A stretch of 64,000 nucleotides of DNA from Planctomycetaceae bacterium (GCA_027487485.1 JAIYDN010000012.1:186001-250000), one strand, 5' to 3'. Positions 28,299 through 38,810 are shown, counted from the stretch's first letter. The notes: a model not told the origin generated them from the sequence alone. Numbers and translations are program-made.

Positions 28299-30692
28299 CT
28301 AATCGTTCTGCATTCCAGCGCCGCCTGATCCCATCCCCATTCCTGATCCCATCCCAGGCCCTGCTCCAGACCCCATACCCGGGCCTGCTCCAGACCCCAT
28401 GCCGGATCCTGCTCCAGACCCACCACCAAATTCTGACTTCAGGCCTCCTCCGAGCGGTCCCACCGCCGGCGAATCGGGCGCGAAATGCATATTGTAAGAA
28501 GTGAAGTCGTCAAACTCTCTAGCAACAATTAACTGACCAGAGGCGGGATCAAAACCGACCAATTCAGAACCAGATTTAATTGGGTCCTTGGCCGTTGCAA
28601 CCTTCAATGCACTTTGACCAGTAATGTTCACAATGGTGATCATCGATTTTGGCTTGAAATCTTTGTAAGCCTTAATCGTTTTACCGGCTGGACTGATGAT
28701 TTCGAATGGAACTTCTTTTCCTCGTTCTCTGCGAACAGTTCCAAACACCGTACCTCGTTCGACTCCACGCTCCGCAGGACTTGCGTAAGGAACGTAGACG
28801 CTCAAGGTAGGGTCGTATTCAGCCACAACGCAATCGGTTTTATCCGAGGCGAAGAGCATCTCCGAGCGAGCAATTGAAATGGGCTCACTAGCTGCAGACC
28901 AATCCGATTCACGCTTGCTCACACGCTTTGCTGGGGCTGCTGTTTTCGCACCGGCTGCGTCTGCTTTCGTATTTCCATCAGGTTTCTTGCTTTCGTTCGC
29001 AATCAGTTCCTGAACTCTTGTAAGTGTCGCAGGCTTCAAAGTATTGGACTTTGGCTGAGCTGACTTCACTAAAGGGAAATTTGGGTCGTACATCAGTAAG
29101 CGGACCCGGTAACGATAGGTCTTACCAGGGACAGCATCGAAATCAAAAAATCGAACTAGCTTGTATTTTGTACTTGGTAGCTTTTTCGGAAGTTCGGCGA
29201 TGGCTTGGCCTGACGAGCCAGGCATGCCCGGCCCCATCCCGGGCCCCATTCCTCCAGGTCCCGACCCACGACTTCCAGGCCCCGCACCTATACCTCCACC
29301 TGAGCCTCCCATCATTCCTTTGCCTTCGTCTTCATCTCCTCCTATGCCCATCCCAGCGCCCATGGAACCCATTCCAGCTCCACCGGCCCCCATTCCACCT
29401 TGACTGCCTCTCATGCCTGGTCCACCGCCACTGCCCATTCCCATTCCACCACTGCCCATTCCCATTCCGCCACCCATTCCCATTCCGCCACCGCCCATGC
29501 CTGGCAAATTGGAATCGTCATCCGATTCTGTCGATTCCTCATCAGGTTCAACCGTAGATAACGGAATCTCGGGGTGCGAGGCGAACTTTCGGAAGTCGTT
29601 CAACAACACCGGTGGAATTGGCATCGAGATATTTGGTTCCGTCCAATCCGATTTTTGAACTTCTTCGCAGGTACCAATAAGCCCTTTCACGAGTTTTCGG
29701 TATTCTTCGCTGCTAGATTTAGGAAGTGGTTTCCAATCGCTCTCTTCGAGTTCACGATTTGCATTCTCTGCAACAATTTCGACGCGTTGGACTTCAAGAC
29801 CAACGTAATTCGGAGTGTCCCTACCCTCGCTATATCCTGCTGCCTCCTGGAGCTCAGCCTTGTAGATCTTTTCTAATTCCCCATGGGGCGCGAGAGCCGT
29901 GATAGCAACAAAGCCTTTTGTGCCAGAATACGCAACTTTTCGAACATCCGTTGCAGTCGCATTCGCCACCGCTTCGGCATCGGTTTTCATACCCATTTGG
30001 AATCCGCGGTCGTATCCAGAAGAAAGAAATCGCGGGCCTTGATTAGGGCCACCAGGCCCCGCTCCACCAGGCCCCCCTCCACCAGGGCCTGCCCCCATGC
30101 CCATGCCGCCGGAGCCCATTCCCATACCGCCTGAACCTTTTCCTTCTTCACCTCCGCCTCCCATACCTCGATTACCGCCGCTAGGTTTGGCAGGCTTTAC
30201 GCGTTCTTCCGGCTTCTTTGCGTCTTCCAGATTGAAGACCTTGTCATCTTTTTTCACTTTGTCAGCCGCAATCGCTAGCGCCAACGGGCCGTAGTAATAG
30301 TTGGCAATTAGATGGGTTGGAGCCAACAGTTTCGGGTCTCCACGACGGCTCGTTGATTCTTCCGAAGGAGGGTAAATGTAGATTGGGTTCGCGGTAATCT
30401 TCTTACGGCCCTGTTCCACAGCCTTCGGGAAATCCTTTTTCACGGGAGGTAATGCTTTGGAATATTCTTCCCAGTGGTTTTCTTTCAGCTTGACCGATGC
30501 TTGAGTTGCATCTTTGCCCAGTAATTCGGGAGTTTTCTGCGAAGGGTATGGCTTCGCGTTAAACCCCATTCCTATGAGACCGAAAGAAAGGCAAAGGATG
30601 ATCGCGAAGAGAATCTTCTCGAGATGCAAAAGCATGAATTCTTTTGGATTGAAGCTTTTCGATGATCCTGAGGAAGCTTTTTTCTTGGCCAT
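28299..30692 (-). CDS. PilM-operon membrane protein rich in Gly/Met/Ser repeats
   Basis: 797 residues. The N-terminus is basic (MAKKKASSGSSK), followed by one transmembrane helix (LEKILFAIILCLSFGLIGMG) and a mostly soluble chain. Three low-complexity blocks of Gly, Met and Ser (for example GMGSGGMGMG) lie near residues 185-235, 390-490 and at the C-terminus. The segments between them are beta-rich (KTYRYRVRLLMYDPNFPLV). As third gene behind PilM and a PilO-like gene it may play the inner-membrane PilP or PilO role, but sequence alone does not show it. Confidence 0.75.
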   Translation of the reverse strand: MAKKKASSGSSKSFNPKEFMLLHLEKILFAIILCLSFGLIGMGFNAKPYPSQKTPELLGKDATQASVKLKENHWEEYSKALPPVKKDFPKAVEQGRKKITANPIYIYPPSEESTSRRGDPKLLAPTHLIANYYYGPLALAIAADKVKKDDKVFNLEDAKKPEERVKPAKPSGGNRGMGGGGEEGKGSGGMGMGSGGMGMGAGPGGGGPGGAGPGGPNQGPRFLSSGYDRGFQMGMKTDAEAVANATATDVRKVAYSGTKGFVAITALAPHGELEKIYKAELQEAAGYSEGRDTPNYVGLEVQRVEIVAENANRELEESDWKPLPKSSSEEYRKLVKGLIGTCEEVQKSDWTEPNISMPIPPVLLNDFRKFASHPEIPLSTVEPDEESTESDDDSNLPGMGGGGMGMGGGMGMGSGGMGMGSGGGPGMRGSQGGMGAGGAGMGSMGAGMGIGGDEDEGKGMMGGSGGGIGAGPGSRGSGPGGMGPGMGPGMPGSSGQAIAELPKKLPSTKYKLVRFFDFDAVPGKTYRYRVRLLMYDPNFPLVKSAQPKSNTLKPATLTRVQELIANESKKPDGNTKADAAGAKTAAPAKRVSKRESDWSAASEPISIARSEMLFASDKTDCVVAEYDPTLSVYVPYASPAERGVERGTVFGTVRRERGKEVPFEIISPAGKTIKAYKDFKPKSMITIVNITGQSALKVATAKDPIKSGSELVGFDPASGQLIVAREFDDFTSYNMHFAPDSPAVGPLGGGLKSEFGGGSGAGSGMGSGAGPGMGSGAGPGMGSGMGMGSGGAGMQND

Positions 30693-30786
30693 AATGAAAC
30701 CTAATCTTTGAGACGACTTAGTTCGGAATACATGTTTTCCGATATCGGTACCAATAAACGCAATCGCACTAAACTTTGAATATCGT

Positions 30787-32727
30787 TTAGGGATTTTCCG
30801 GAGACTTCTCTCCGTCTGCTGGAGGCGGTTGATCGCTTGGTGGTGCGGTTACTTCCGGTTCTTTTGGAACCTCTGAATTCTTTTCGCTCGGCTCCGGGGC
30901 GGTGTTTTCCGCCGCATCCTTAGTTTCTGCTTCTCCATTGGGATTCACTGCCGCTTCGTCAGCAGGAACGGAAGGAGCTGCCGTGCTATCCTTATCTGCT
31001 TCATTAGCTGCATTGTCGGCTGTAACTGATGGAGCATTCGCTGGGGCTTCCACGGGAGTTTCCGCTGGCGCTCCCGAGTCGGAATTCTCCGTCGTCTTTT
31101 CACCGATCTTGTCAGTACCGAGGCTACCGATGTTGACTGGATTGTAAAGATACACCAAACCAAAAATTTCAATAGCTACTTCTGTACCTTCAAGCAACCC
31201 AGCATCATCCCCGAGCCCAGCACCAAATCCACTACCCGCTTCTGAATCGCTGTCCCCTGCAGTACCGCCGACAGGAGAACCAACTCCAAGCCCGCCGGAT
31301 TGATTGAATCCGGGCCTTCCGCTACCGCCCGAAGATCCCGCCCCACCCATTGGTCCAGAACCTCCGCCGGCGCTGGCCGCAACGTTAAATCGAACTTGGT
31401 AGACTTCCAGCATCATATTGGCATTGCCGCATTCCGTGATCAGCGTATTCAGGTGATTTGGGTCTATTTTCAGCCGCATCCGGATTGGGACTCGTTTGGC
31501 TACTGCATCCACCGCGTTTTGCGCACTGATATTCTTCATCGCATCGCGAAGTTCTGCACCTTTCAAGGCTTCAAATTCCTTGCCTTCAGCGAAACTAATG
31601 TAGCGAGAATCAGCGGGATCTACCGACTCCCCAGCAACTGGCGCAGTACCGCCACTTCCACCGCTTCCGCCTTTCCCCTCCCCTTCGTCACCACCACCTG
31701 ACATACCACCAGAACTGCCCATCATGCCGCCAGAGCCCATCATCGAACCGCCCATCATTCCGCCCGGTCCGCCCATCATCCCGCCGGCTGCCGCCCCGCC
31801 AGAAAGCGCTCCAGCATCTCGGTTCGCATACCGACCCATTCGAATCCATTCGATTTCGCGGACCTTCGTCTGAAAGTTCTCTACTGCAGAGCCGTTGGTC
31901 GCTTTAATGATCTCCATGACCCCTGTAAGTAGCCACATGTCCTCTTGGGTGTAGTAGATGTCCAAAACACTTGGGGGAGTTGACATGCCATACCAAGGTA
32001 AAATCTGATACATGAGCTCTTGTTGGGACGCTTCCGACCACCGAACAAGATCTCTGCTTTGACCATTATCCGCTCCAAGCTGACCACCCATCCCCATACC
32101 GCCCGATCCCATACCGCCAGGCCCCATGCTACCCGATCCCATACCGCCAGGACCCATGCTGCCCGATCCCATGCTGCCTGAACCCATGCTGCTGCTTGAT
32201 TCAGTTTCGGAACCAGGTTTCCATTCCGTTCCAATGATCTTTGAAACTTCAGCAAACTCTGGCGCAATGTAGCGTTTATAAACTTCGCGGTCGTTAACCG
32301 TAATCTTGTTGATGGGGGAGACGGTTGGGTCTACAGGGAAATCGACAAACTGCTCGATCGGCCTCAAGTTCTTCATGATTTCTAGGGTTTCGGTCTTCGC
32401 CGAAAAAGCTTTAGCAGGCCATACCAGCAGCGGCTCTTGTCTTAGATATTGTAGCTTCCACGCTTCTTGAACCTCCAACTCCAATGCATTGGCCAACTCA
32501 TCCAATTTGGCGTGTGAGAAAGAATTCGGATGAGTATCAAGAGTCGATTTCACCGTGCTGAGTTTAGAAAATGCCGAATCAACCTTGGTTGTACGCACTT
32601 TGATCAAAGCCGCGAGGCTCGAACTGGTCAGGAAGAATATGGATAGTGATGCCACAAAAACCAATCCGGACAATATCCAAAACTGATGCGGGGCTACCTT
32701 GTTCCAAAAATTCTTAATCGCATCCAT
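30787..32727 (-). CDS. PilO-like membrane protein with Gly/Met/Ser repeats
   Basis: 646 residues. A short cytosolic N-terminus, one transmembrane helix (FWILSGLVFVASLSIFFLT) and a helical periplasmic stretch (residues about 45-110) give the layout of PilO. Gly/Met/Ser-rich blocks such as GSGSMGSGSMGPGG lie near 185-215 and 310-350. The C-terminal 150 residues are disordered, rich in Pro, Ala, Glu and Asp. It sits between PilM and the 28299 gene, 113 and 95 bases away, in one operon. The PilO assignment is by topology and order, not by strong motif match. Confidence 0.7.
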   Translation of the reverse strand: MDAIKNFWNKVAPHQFWILSGLVFVASLSIFFLTSSSLAALIKVRTTKVDSAFSKLSTVKSTLDTHPNSFSHAKLDELANALELEVQEAWKLQYLRQEPLLVWPAKAFSAKTETLEIMKNLRPIEQFVDFPVDPTVSPINKITVNDREVYKRYIAPEFAEVSKIIGTEWKPGSETESSSSMGSGSMGSGSMGPGGMGSGSMGPGGMGSGGMGMGGQLGADNGQSRDLVRWSEASQQELMYQILPWYGMSTPPSVLDIYYTQEDMWLLTGVMEIIKATNGSAVENFQTKVREIEWIRMGRYANRDAGALSGGAAAGGMMGGPGGMMGGSMMGSGGMMGSSGGMSGGGDEGEGKGGSGGSGGTAPVAGESVDPADSRYISFAEGKEFEALKGAELRDAMKNISAQNAVDAVAKRVPIRMRLKIDPNHLNTLITECGNANMMLEVYQVRFNVAASAGGGSGPMGGAGSSGGSGRPGFNQSGGLGVGSPVGGTAGDSDSEAGSGFGAGLGDDAGLLEGTEVAIEIFGLVYLYNPVNIGSLGTDKIGEKTTENSDSGAPAETPVEAPANAPSVTADNAANEADKDSTAAPSVPADEAAVNPNGEAETKDAAENTAPEPSEKNSEVPKEPEVTAPPSDQPPPADGEKSPENP

Positions 32728-32839
32728 CTTGATCTCAATCCTAGAAAAAAACCAACTCGTCGTTATTCAAGCTCAGAAAAAGGGACCGCTGCTTCCACTT
32801 CTGAAGTCAAGCAGCAAAGGTTCGTTCGATCATCTACAT

Positions 32840-35161
32840 TTAGTTTTCTTGGTTGCTCGGTGGAGCCGATTGGGCCGCGTCTGGATTGACCTCCGTATTG
32901 GAAGCGGCATCGCCGGTTGCTTCTGGGATCGGAATCCCACCTACCATCGCTTTGCCTCCGTCCTTTTCGAATCTTGGTTTCCAAGCGAATTGAACGACGA
33001 AATCGCAACGTGGCGCTGGCAACTCCGCAGGAATCTCATTTCCGTCGGCATCCAAAATCGGCTTGTTGACGGAACTTCCCGAACCAAAAGAACCACCACC
33101 TGGGCCCATCGATCCCATCCCACCCGACGAGCCACCCATCCCAGGTCCGCCGCTGCCACCCGGCCTCGCGCCGCCTGAGCCGACACCGCTTCCGCCAGGG
33201 CCACCTGCTGGCCCTGTGTTCCCACCCGCAGGAGCTGCACTGCTAGATTCCAATCGTAACTCGGCTGCCCTCTTTTGATACTCAGGGTTCGGTACCATGT
33301 TTTTTAGATCCACCCGAACACTTCTGACTACGGGAAGACGAATTCCTAAGTCGACCAATGAATAGCGTTCCTCCGAGTCCTTGATGGGCGAAGTAATGCT
33401 TTGCTTCTCGAGAAACTCGATCAAATACTTCAGGACATGGGCCTCCCCTTCCTCGCCTTTGTTTTTCTCTCCGTTATGGTAATGGTACCCCTTCACCTCA
33501 ATGACCCAACCTTGACCGGCTGGGGGCGCAGGCTCTGGGACCGTTTTGGCCGCATCAGGGCTCTTGAGCAATTGCAACCGAGTCTTGTATTGTTCCTTGT
33601 ATTTCTCCGCCACATCGGCATTGAACCAGCTTCCAAGCTCCTTCTCGAACTTCTGCTCAACACTCACGATATGAAAGTCTAGTCGATCGGCAAAAGGAAG
33701 TTCTGCTGGAGTCTTATCCACCAACGCAGGATCTCGATTGAGACTGGCTTCGATCGCCTTGTACAACTCCAGCGTCATCACTCTTCGCGACGCTCCCGAA
33801 CTCACTTGCTCGCCGACTCGTTCGTATTTTTCGATTTTGCTACGCCGAGTCGAATCTTCAGTTTTCTCGCGGCCCGATTCCGATTCCACCGTTGCAACTG
33901 CCTTTTCGGATTTCTCCCACTTGGGTTCGTCCACCACACTAAGCACGCGTCCCATCGTCGCATGGTTGGTAACCATTCCCACCAAAAGCAACGACAACGC
34001 ACCTACCGTCCACGGCTTCTTCATTCGAATCACGCGATCGATTACGATCTCGCGAGGAAGCAAGTTGGTCTTCATCGGACCCTGCTTCAACAGCTGCAGG
34101 CAAATCCCATACACCACGCCAAAAGCCGCTGCATTTTCCTTAAATGCTTGCGATCCAGTGACCTCTGAACCGCCCAAGTTCGGAAACTTGTCCATCAAAT
34201 CAACATCAATTCCTAGGTTCTTATTCAGGAACTGTTGAAGTCCAGGAAGTTTTGCCGTATTGCCTAACAGAAGAACCGACTCGAGCTCGCTCTTTTTATT
34301 CAAAGTCTTGAAGAAGTTCAACGAGCGTTGTACCTCCGTAACCATGTCGTTGAAAACAGGACGCATCGCCTGGAAGACTAATTTCGGATCGTCCGCTTGC
34401 ATGGCATTTCGCTTCAAATGCTCAGCCTTGGCAAAGGTCAGCTTCAAATCCTTGGTCAACTGCCGCGTAAAATGGTTGCCACCGATCGGGATGCTGCGTT
34501 GCCATACTCGAAATCCACTGGTCACGATCAAGTCGCTAGCGTCCGTGCCGATCGACAGAACGACAATCGACTTCTGAGGACTATCGGGATCGAACGGCTC
34601 GTTGGCCATTTTCTCCGCGAACCGATCGTGGGCGATCATGTTGTAGATGCTCATCGGTGCTAATTGCACCAAGTCCAAGTCGATCGCTTTGTCGCGATAA
34701 GGCTTCAGCGAACGGAAAACCGCTTCGCGTTTCATCGCAAACAGTCCCACCTCGCTTTCCAATGCATAACCATCTTCGATCTGGGCACCTTCCATCTGCT
34801 GGAAGTCCCAAATAACATCCTTGAGATCAAACGGAATTTGCTGTTTGGCTTCGTATTTTACGATGTCCGCGATCTTTTTGACTTCCACTGGCGGCGGCTT
34901 GAAGAACTTTGCAAGACCGCTTTGGCCGGGAACGCTCACCCCGACCCTCGCCCCACGCAGATCGTTTCGAGACAAAAACTGCTGCATCGCATCCGCAATC
35001 AGCATCTCAGGCTCTGCTTCAGGCTGACTCAGTATCTTCGGATATTCGACGAAATCAAATGTGTCCGCGACAAGCTGATCTCCGTCCAAATGACAACGAA
35101 GGCCTTTGAGAGCGCTCTGGCCAATTTCGAGGCCCCAAACGTGCTGAATCTTTTTCGCCAT
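32840..35161 (-). CDS. pilM: Type IV pilus assembly protein PilM fused to a PilN-like segment
   Basis: 773 residues. Residues 1 to about 400 are PilM, an actin-like ATP-binding protein (VWGLEIGQSALKGLR, VGVSVPGQSGLAKFF, VVLSIGTDASDLIV, LLLGNTAKLPGLQQFL). Then MKTNLLPREIVIDRVI matches the conserved NLLP start of PilN, followed by one TM helix and a periplasmic chain. The C-terminus carries a Gly/Ser/Met repeat block and a Pro/Ala/Asn tail. In type IV pilus and type II secretion systems PilM binds PilN's cytosolic peptide; here both are in one chain. ATG 35161 starts MAKKIQHVW; an ATG at 35290 is upstream. Confidence 0.9.
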   Translation of the reverse strand: MAKKIQHVWGLEIGQSALKGLRCHLDGDQLVADTFDFVEYPKILSQPEAEPEMLIADAMQQFLSRNDLRGARVGVSVPGQSGLAKFFKPPPVEVKKIADIVKYEAKQQIPFDLKDVIWDFQQMEGAQIEDGYALESEVGLFAMKREAVFRSLKPYRDKAIDLDLVQLAPMSIYNMIAHDRFAEKMANEPFDPDSPQKSIVVLSIGTDASDLIVTSGFRVWQRSIPIGGNHFTRQLTKDLKLTFAKAEHLKRNAMQADDPKLVFQAMRPVFNDMVTEVQRSLNFFKTLNKKSELESVLLLGNTAKLPGLQQFLNKNLGIDVDLMDKFPNLGGSEVTGSQAFKENAAAFGVVYGICLQLLKQGPMKTNLLPREIVIDRVIRMKKPWTVGALSLLLVGMVTNHATMGRVLSVVDEPKWEKSEKAVATVESESGREKTEDSTRRSKIEKYERVGEQVSSGASRRVMTLELYKAIEASLNRDPALVDKTPAELPFADRLDFHIVSVEQKFEKELGSWFNADVAEKYKEQYKTRLQLLKSPDAAKTVPEPAPPAGQGWVIEVKGYHYHNGEKNKGEEGEAHVLKYLIEFLEKQSITSPIKDSEERYSLVDLGIRLPVVRSVRVDLKNMVPNPEYQKRAAELRLESSSAAPAGGNTGPAGGPGGSGVGSGGARPGGSGGPGMGGSSGGMGSMGPGGGSFGSGSSVNKPILDADGNEIPAELPAPRCDFVVQFAWKPRFEKDGGKAMVGGIPIPEATGDAASNTEVNPDAAQSAPPSNQEN

Positions 35162-35422
35162 CGTGCGAACTCTCCCAAACCAAGGCAGTAGGCCCAAAAT
35201 CCATGGGTGCCCGGTCAAGCAGTAGAAGTAGTGTGGTTGTGATGAGTAAAGTGATCCAATGCGACGATCCGATCTTGGTGCATGGTTCACTCCTCCTTAA
35301 TGGTATCGCGGTGCCCTGTCGGTTGTCAAAAGTTTCGTGGAAACAAAACAGAATTATCCAAGGTTTGAACACCCAACTCTCCTGGAATCACCCCCCGATT
35401 CTCCTTCAAAGTTCATTTTGAA

Positions 35423-37672
35423 ATGGATTTTCCGATTATTCGGGTTTTGTCCTCTTGGCTGAACGCGCCCCTTCAAGCCAAAATGCAATCTGCTTCCGAA
35501 CCCAGCGAAAACCATTTGCAAAAGGCGTTGCAATCCATGTTGGCTCATTTACATCGCATCCTACAAGCTATTGCCCAAGCTTGCTCCCATGGCCGCCGCC
35601 AAGGATTGTCGTCGGTTCAATTTTGCACTTGCATCTTGGCCTTTTTGTTCTTTGGTTTTTGGAGCCACACCGATGCAGCAAGTTGGTTTCAGGATCCCTC
35701 CAGCTCAAAATCGGGAGCCACATCAACAAGCTCCATGGCGGATCGAATCTCAACTTTGATCGAACTGCTCGCGGACGCAAATTATGCTAGCCGACTGAAT
35801 GCCCAAGCAGAACTGGAAAGAATTGGCGTCGTCGCTTTGGATCAGTTGCACTCGGCGAGCTTCCATCCCGATCCGCAAATCGCCTCCGCAGCGCGCTACA
35901 TTGTCCAAAGCAATCAATTTTCTTGGGCCTGGGAAACCGATTCCGTTCGAGTGCGACAGATTCTGGCAAACTATGGCAATTCGCCTCTTTCCGAAAAATC
36001 GGCTTACATCGATAGCTTGCGTCTCTTGGAACATGATGAAGGCTTTGCCGCTCTTTGTCGGCTGGTGCGCTACGAGACTCAAGGTAGCCTCGCCAAACGC
36101 GCTGCCCTATTGCTGATGCGCAGCAAACCAACCGTCGGGCAAACTTTAGCCAATCGCAAGGCCTCCCTTTTTGAAAATGTTTCTGGCGGTCAAAGCCAAG
36201 CTAGCCGATGGCTCCAAAAATACTCCGAAGCAGCAAATGATTTCGATCTTCCCTGGTGGGAGCAAACCCTGCAAACCGAAATCGACGCCCTCCGTCGTAA
36301 CTCCGGCGAAACAAACATGGAAATCGTTTCGGACCTTCACCGATGGATCATCGAACAGATTTCGGGGGTACCAAGCCTGCGCAATCAAGCGTTGGCAATG
36401 GGACGCTCCTTGCTACAAATCGGATCCCTGGTTCGTACGCTAGACGTCGTTGCTGGGAACAAAACCTCGAAAGCCGACGAGTTCGCTCAGTGGGCTCTCA
36501 AGTTCCGCATGCCCGAACTAGTTCAGTTGCAACATGACATGCTTCCCAAAACAACGCTCACTCGTGAATTCATCTTTTGCTACCTCTTGGCCGAGAGCTT
36601 TCAGCTGGACGGCAAACCAGATTTAGCCGAACAAGTCGCTGCAAAAGCTCGGAAACAAATTGCCTGCGATTCTAATGCTCAAGAAGTTGTTCTCCCCGAA
36701 AATGCCAAACGCGATCCAATCCGAGCCGCTATCGAATCCAACTTGGATCGGCAGGGGCTTCGGAGTCTTGATCGTCGCAAGATGCTTGCCGAACGATTGC
36801 GTGAACGAGGCCACTTTTCATGGGCCGAAGCAGAATACCGTCTCGCATTGTTCAATGACGAATCCTATCGCCCCAAAAGCCAGCCGCGTTCTTCGCCCAA
36901 AGAACAGGGCGAACCCAACGTCCCGGACATCGAACCCAACGACATTAAATTGGATCTGACCGATTATGATAACATTCTCGCGCTGCGAGACTTGGCGGAT
37001 ATGCTCCATGCACAATCGCGGCATCGGGAAGCGGCGGATACTTTAGAGCCCTTCCTGCAACGATTCAAACGCGAACCTATGTTCAAACGTCAGCTACTGG
37101 ACTCCGCTCGCCTACCGAGCTACATCTTGTCCAGTTACGAAATGTATCGCGGCGATGAAGCCAAAGAAGCTGGTGATTTAGACAAAGCTAAAGACCATTA
37201 TTGGCTATCGATCGAACAGAACTCCGACAACGTCGATGCGCTGATCGGATTGTATCGGTTGACTTTACCCGAAAACGAACAAGAACTTAGACGCTCCAAA
37301 CTCAAGGAAATTATTACCAATCAACGCGCTAAGATCCGAAACGACGAGGAAAGTCTCAAGGCTTCCGATTCGCGTGGACACGCATTCTATTTGGAACAAC
37401 TGGCAACCGATTGCAACACGCTAGCATGGATTATCGCCAACACCGAAGGGAGCAAAGAGGAAGCACTTTTTTTAAGTCGCCGCGCCTGCACCATCCATCC
37501 TGAAAGCGCTGAGCTCATCGACACCCTCGCTCACTGTTATGCAGCCCTCGGGCGGTATCAAGACGCTGTCCAACAACAACGTCGCGCTATCGAACTCAAA
37601 CCTCACCATCCAGAATTAAAACGAGCCCTGAAGCGTTTCGAATCCAGTCTGAACGAGACTGCACCGAAGTAA
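35423..37672 (+). CDS. Secreted TPR protein
   Basis: 749 residues. An N-terminal hydrophobic helix at about residues 67-90 (FCTCILAFLFFGFWSHTDAAS) acts as an anchor or signal, so the protein is likely periplasmic. A HEAT-like or armadillo-like segment follows (YASRLNAQAELERIGVVALDQL). The C-terminus has clear TPR units, including YQDAVQQQRRAIELKPHHPE. Expected role: scaffold. It is divergent from the PilM operon, and 260 bases of the shared upstream region show no obvious promoter pair. Confidence 0.8.
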   Translation: MDFPIIRVLSSWLNAPLQAKMQSASEPSENHLQKALQSMLAHLHRILQAIAQACSHGRRQGLSSVQFCTCILAFLFFGFWSHTDAASWFQDPSSSKSGATSTSSMADRISTLIELLADANYASRLNAQAELERIGVVALDQLHSASFHPDPQIASAARYIVQSNQFSWAWETDSVRVRQILANYGNSPLSEKSAYIDSLRLLEHDEGFAALCRLVRYETQGSLAKRAALLLMRSKPTVGQTLANRKASLFENVSGGQSQASRWLQKYSEAANDFDLPWWEQTLQTEIDALRRNSGETNMEIVSDLHRWIIEQISGVPSLRNQALAMGRSLLQIGSLVRTLDVVAGNKTSKADEFAQWALKFRMPELVQLQHDMLPKTTLTREFIFCYLLAESFQLDGKPDLAEQVAAKARKQIACDSNAQEVVLPENAKRDPIRAAIESNLDRQGLRSLDRRKMLAERLRERGHFSWAEAEYRLALFNDESYRPKSQPRSSPKEQGEPNVPDIEPNDIKLDLTDYDNILALRDLADMLHAQSRHREAADTLEPFLQRFKREPMFKRQLLDSARLPSYILSSYEMYRGDEAKEAGDLDKAKDHYWLSIEQNSDNVDALIGLYRLTLPENEQELRRSKLKEIITNQRAKIRNDEESLKASDSRGHAFYLEQLATDCNTLAWIIANTEGSKEEALFLSRRACTIHPESAELIDTLAHCYAALGRYQDAVQQQRRAIELKPHHPELKRALKRFESSLNETAPK

Positions 37673-37730
37673 GCTCCCTGATTTTCCTCTTTGTCCCGCC
37701 CTCCTTTCCCTTTCCCTCGGAGATCTCACC

Positions 37731-38756
37731 TTGCGTTCCTTGTTCGCGTTTGCTTTGTTTCTTTATGTTGCCGCTTCCTCTACCGCATGGGCTCAGGACC
37801 GTTTGGTCTCGACCCGTGCATCGCAAAAGCCTGTCCGTATGGGATGTGGTTTGATGACGTTTGATACCGTCCCAGGCTGGGGACTGCGGCCCGATGGCAC
37901 GTCGGCTATCGGCCCAACGCACGGCTCCGTGGTCATTGATAAAGCAGGCAATGTCTATACCAGTGCGGACGGTGGCGTCTTCGTGTTTTCCCCTGATGGG
38001 AAATTGGTCCAGTCCTTCACGGATGCTGATTACAAAATGCTTCACGACATGAAGATTCGCGAAGAGAACGGCATCGAGTTTATCTACGGAGCTCGGAATG
38101 CTCATGCGGAAGGCATCAAGTTCAACAGCAAATCCGGCGAAGTCGTTTTGCGATTAAAATTCCCCAAAGAATCGGGACTCCAGATTGATGGCTTCAATCC
38201 AACCGCGATCGCAGTAGCAGCGAACGACGACATCTTCTTGTCGAATGGTTACGCCAGCAATCATATCTTCAAGTTCGACAAGAACGGCAAGTACTTGATG
38301 CACTTCGGCGAGAAGGGGAATGGAATGAAGCAGTTTAATACGGCTCACGGAATGGTTTTGGATACCCGTTATGAGCCAAACCGGCTTCTCGTATGCGATC
38401 GCAACCACGAACCTAAAGGCCGCCTAGTTCACTACAGCTTGGACGGACAGTTTATCGAAGAGGTGATCACTGGCCTTGGTATGCCAACTTCCGCCAGCAT
38501 CCAAGGTGACTATGTCTCGGTGCCGGATTTGCACGGCCGAGTTGTGATCCTGAACAAGTCGAATACCATCATGGCTGTCCTAGGACACAACCCTGATCCT
38601 GCAAAGGGAGCAAGCTACGGAATCCCACAAGCGCAATGGGTCGAAGGCGTGTTCAGCGGAACACACGGTTCCTACTGGGACAGCGAAGGAAATCTATACG
38701 TTCAAGATTGGAACGTTGCGGGTCGCATCATGAAACTGGTGCGAGTCAAAGAATAA
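37731..38756 (+). CDS. Secreted NHL/SMP-30-like beta-propeller protein
   Basis: 341 residues with a signal peptide (LFAFALFLYVAASSTAWAQ). Repeated blade motifs such as VVIDKAGNVYTSADGGVFVFSPDG, NDDIFLSNGYASNHIFKFDKNGKYL and DSEGNLYVQDWN fit NHL-repeat propellers, which bind ligands or lactones outside the cytoplasm. Starts at TTG 37731. No catalytic residues could be identified. The gene is isolated between the TPR gene and the methyltransferase. Confidence 0.85.
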   Translation: MRSLFAFALFLYVAASSTAWAQDRLVSTRASQKPVRMGCGLMTFDTVPGWGLRPDGTSAIGPTHGSVVIDKAGNVYTSADGGVFVFSPDGKLVQSFTDADYKMLHDMKIREENGIEFIYGARNAHAEGIKFNSKSGEVVLRLKFPKESGLQIDGFNPTAIAVAANDDIFLSNGYASNHIFKFDKNGKYLMHFGEKGNGMKQFNTAHGMVLDTRYEPNRLLVCDRNHEPKGRLVHYSLDGQFIEEVITGLGMPTSASIQGDYVSVPDLHGRVVILNKSNTIMAVLGHNPDPAKGASYGIPQAQWVEGVFSGTHGSYWDSEGNLYVQDWNVAGRIMKLVRVKE

Positions 38757-38782
38757 GGCAACTGCCTTGCTAGTTTCAAGGA

Positions 38783-38810
38783 ACGGCGTGACCGGAGCGG
38801 CGCACGCCGT
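38783..38810. terminator. Hairpin between convergent genes
   Basis: ACGGCGTG at 38783-38790 pairs exactly with CACGCCGT at 38803-38810, between the convergent NHL and methyltransferase genes. It could terminate both transcripts or be a short palindromic repeat; no U-run is present. Confidence 0.45.

Noticed and set aside
29024-29557. Long plus-strand frames opposite the Gly-rich genes
   Set aside because: Pro-rich shadows caused by the GC-rich Gly/Met codons of the minus-strand genes.
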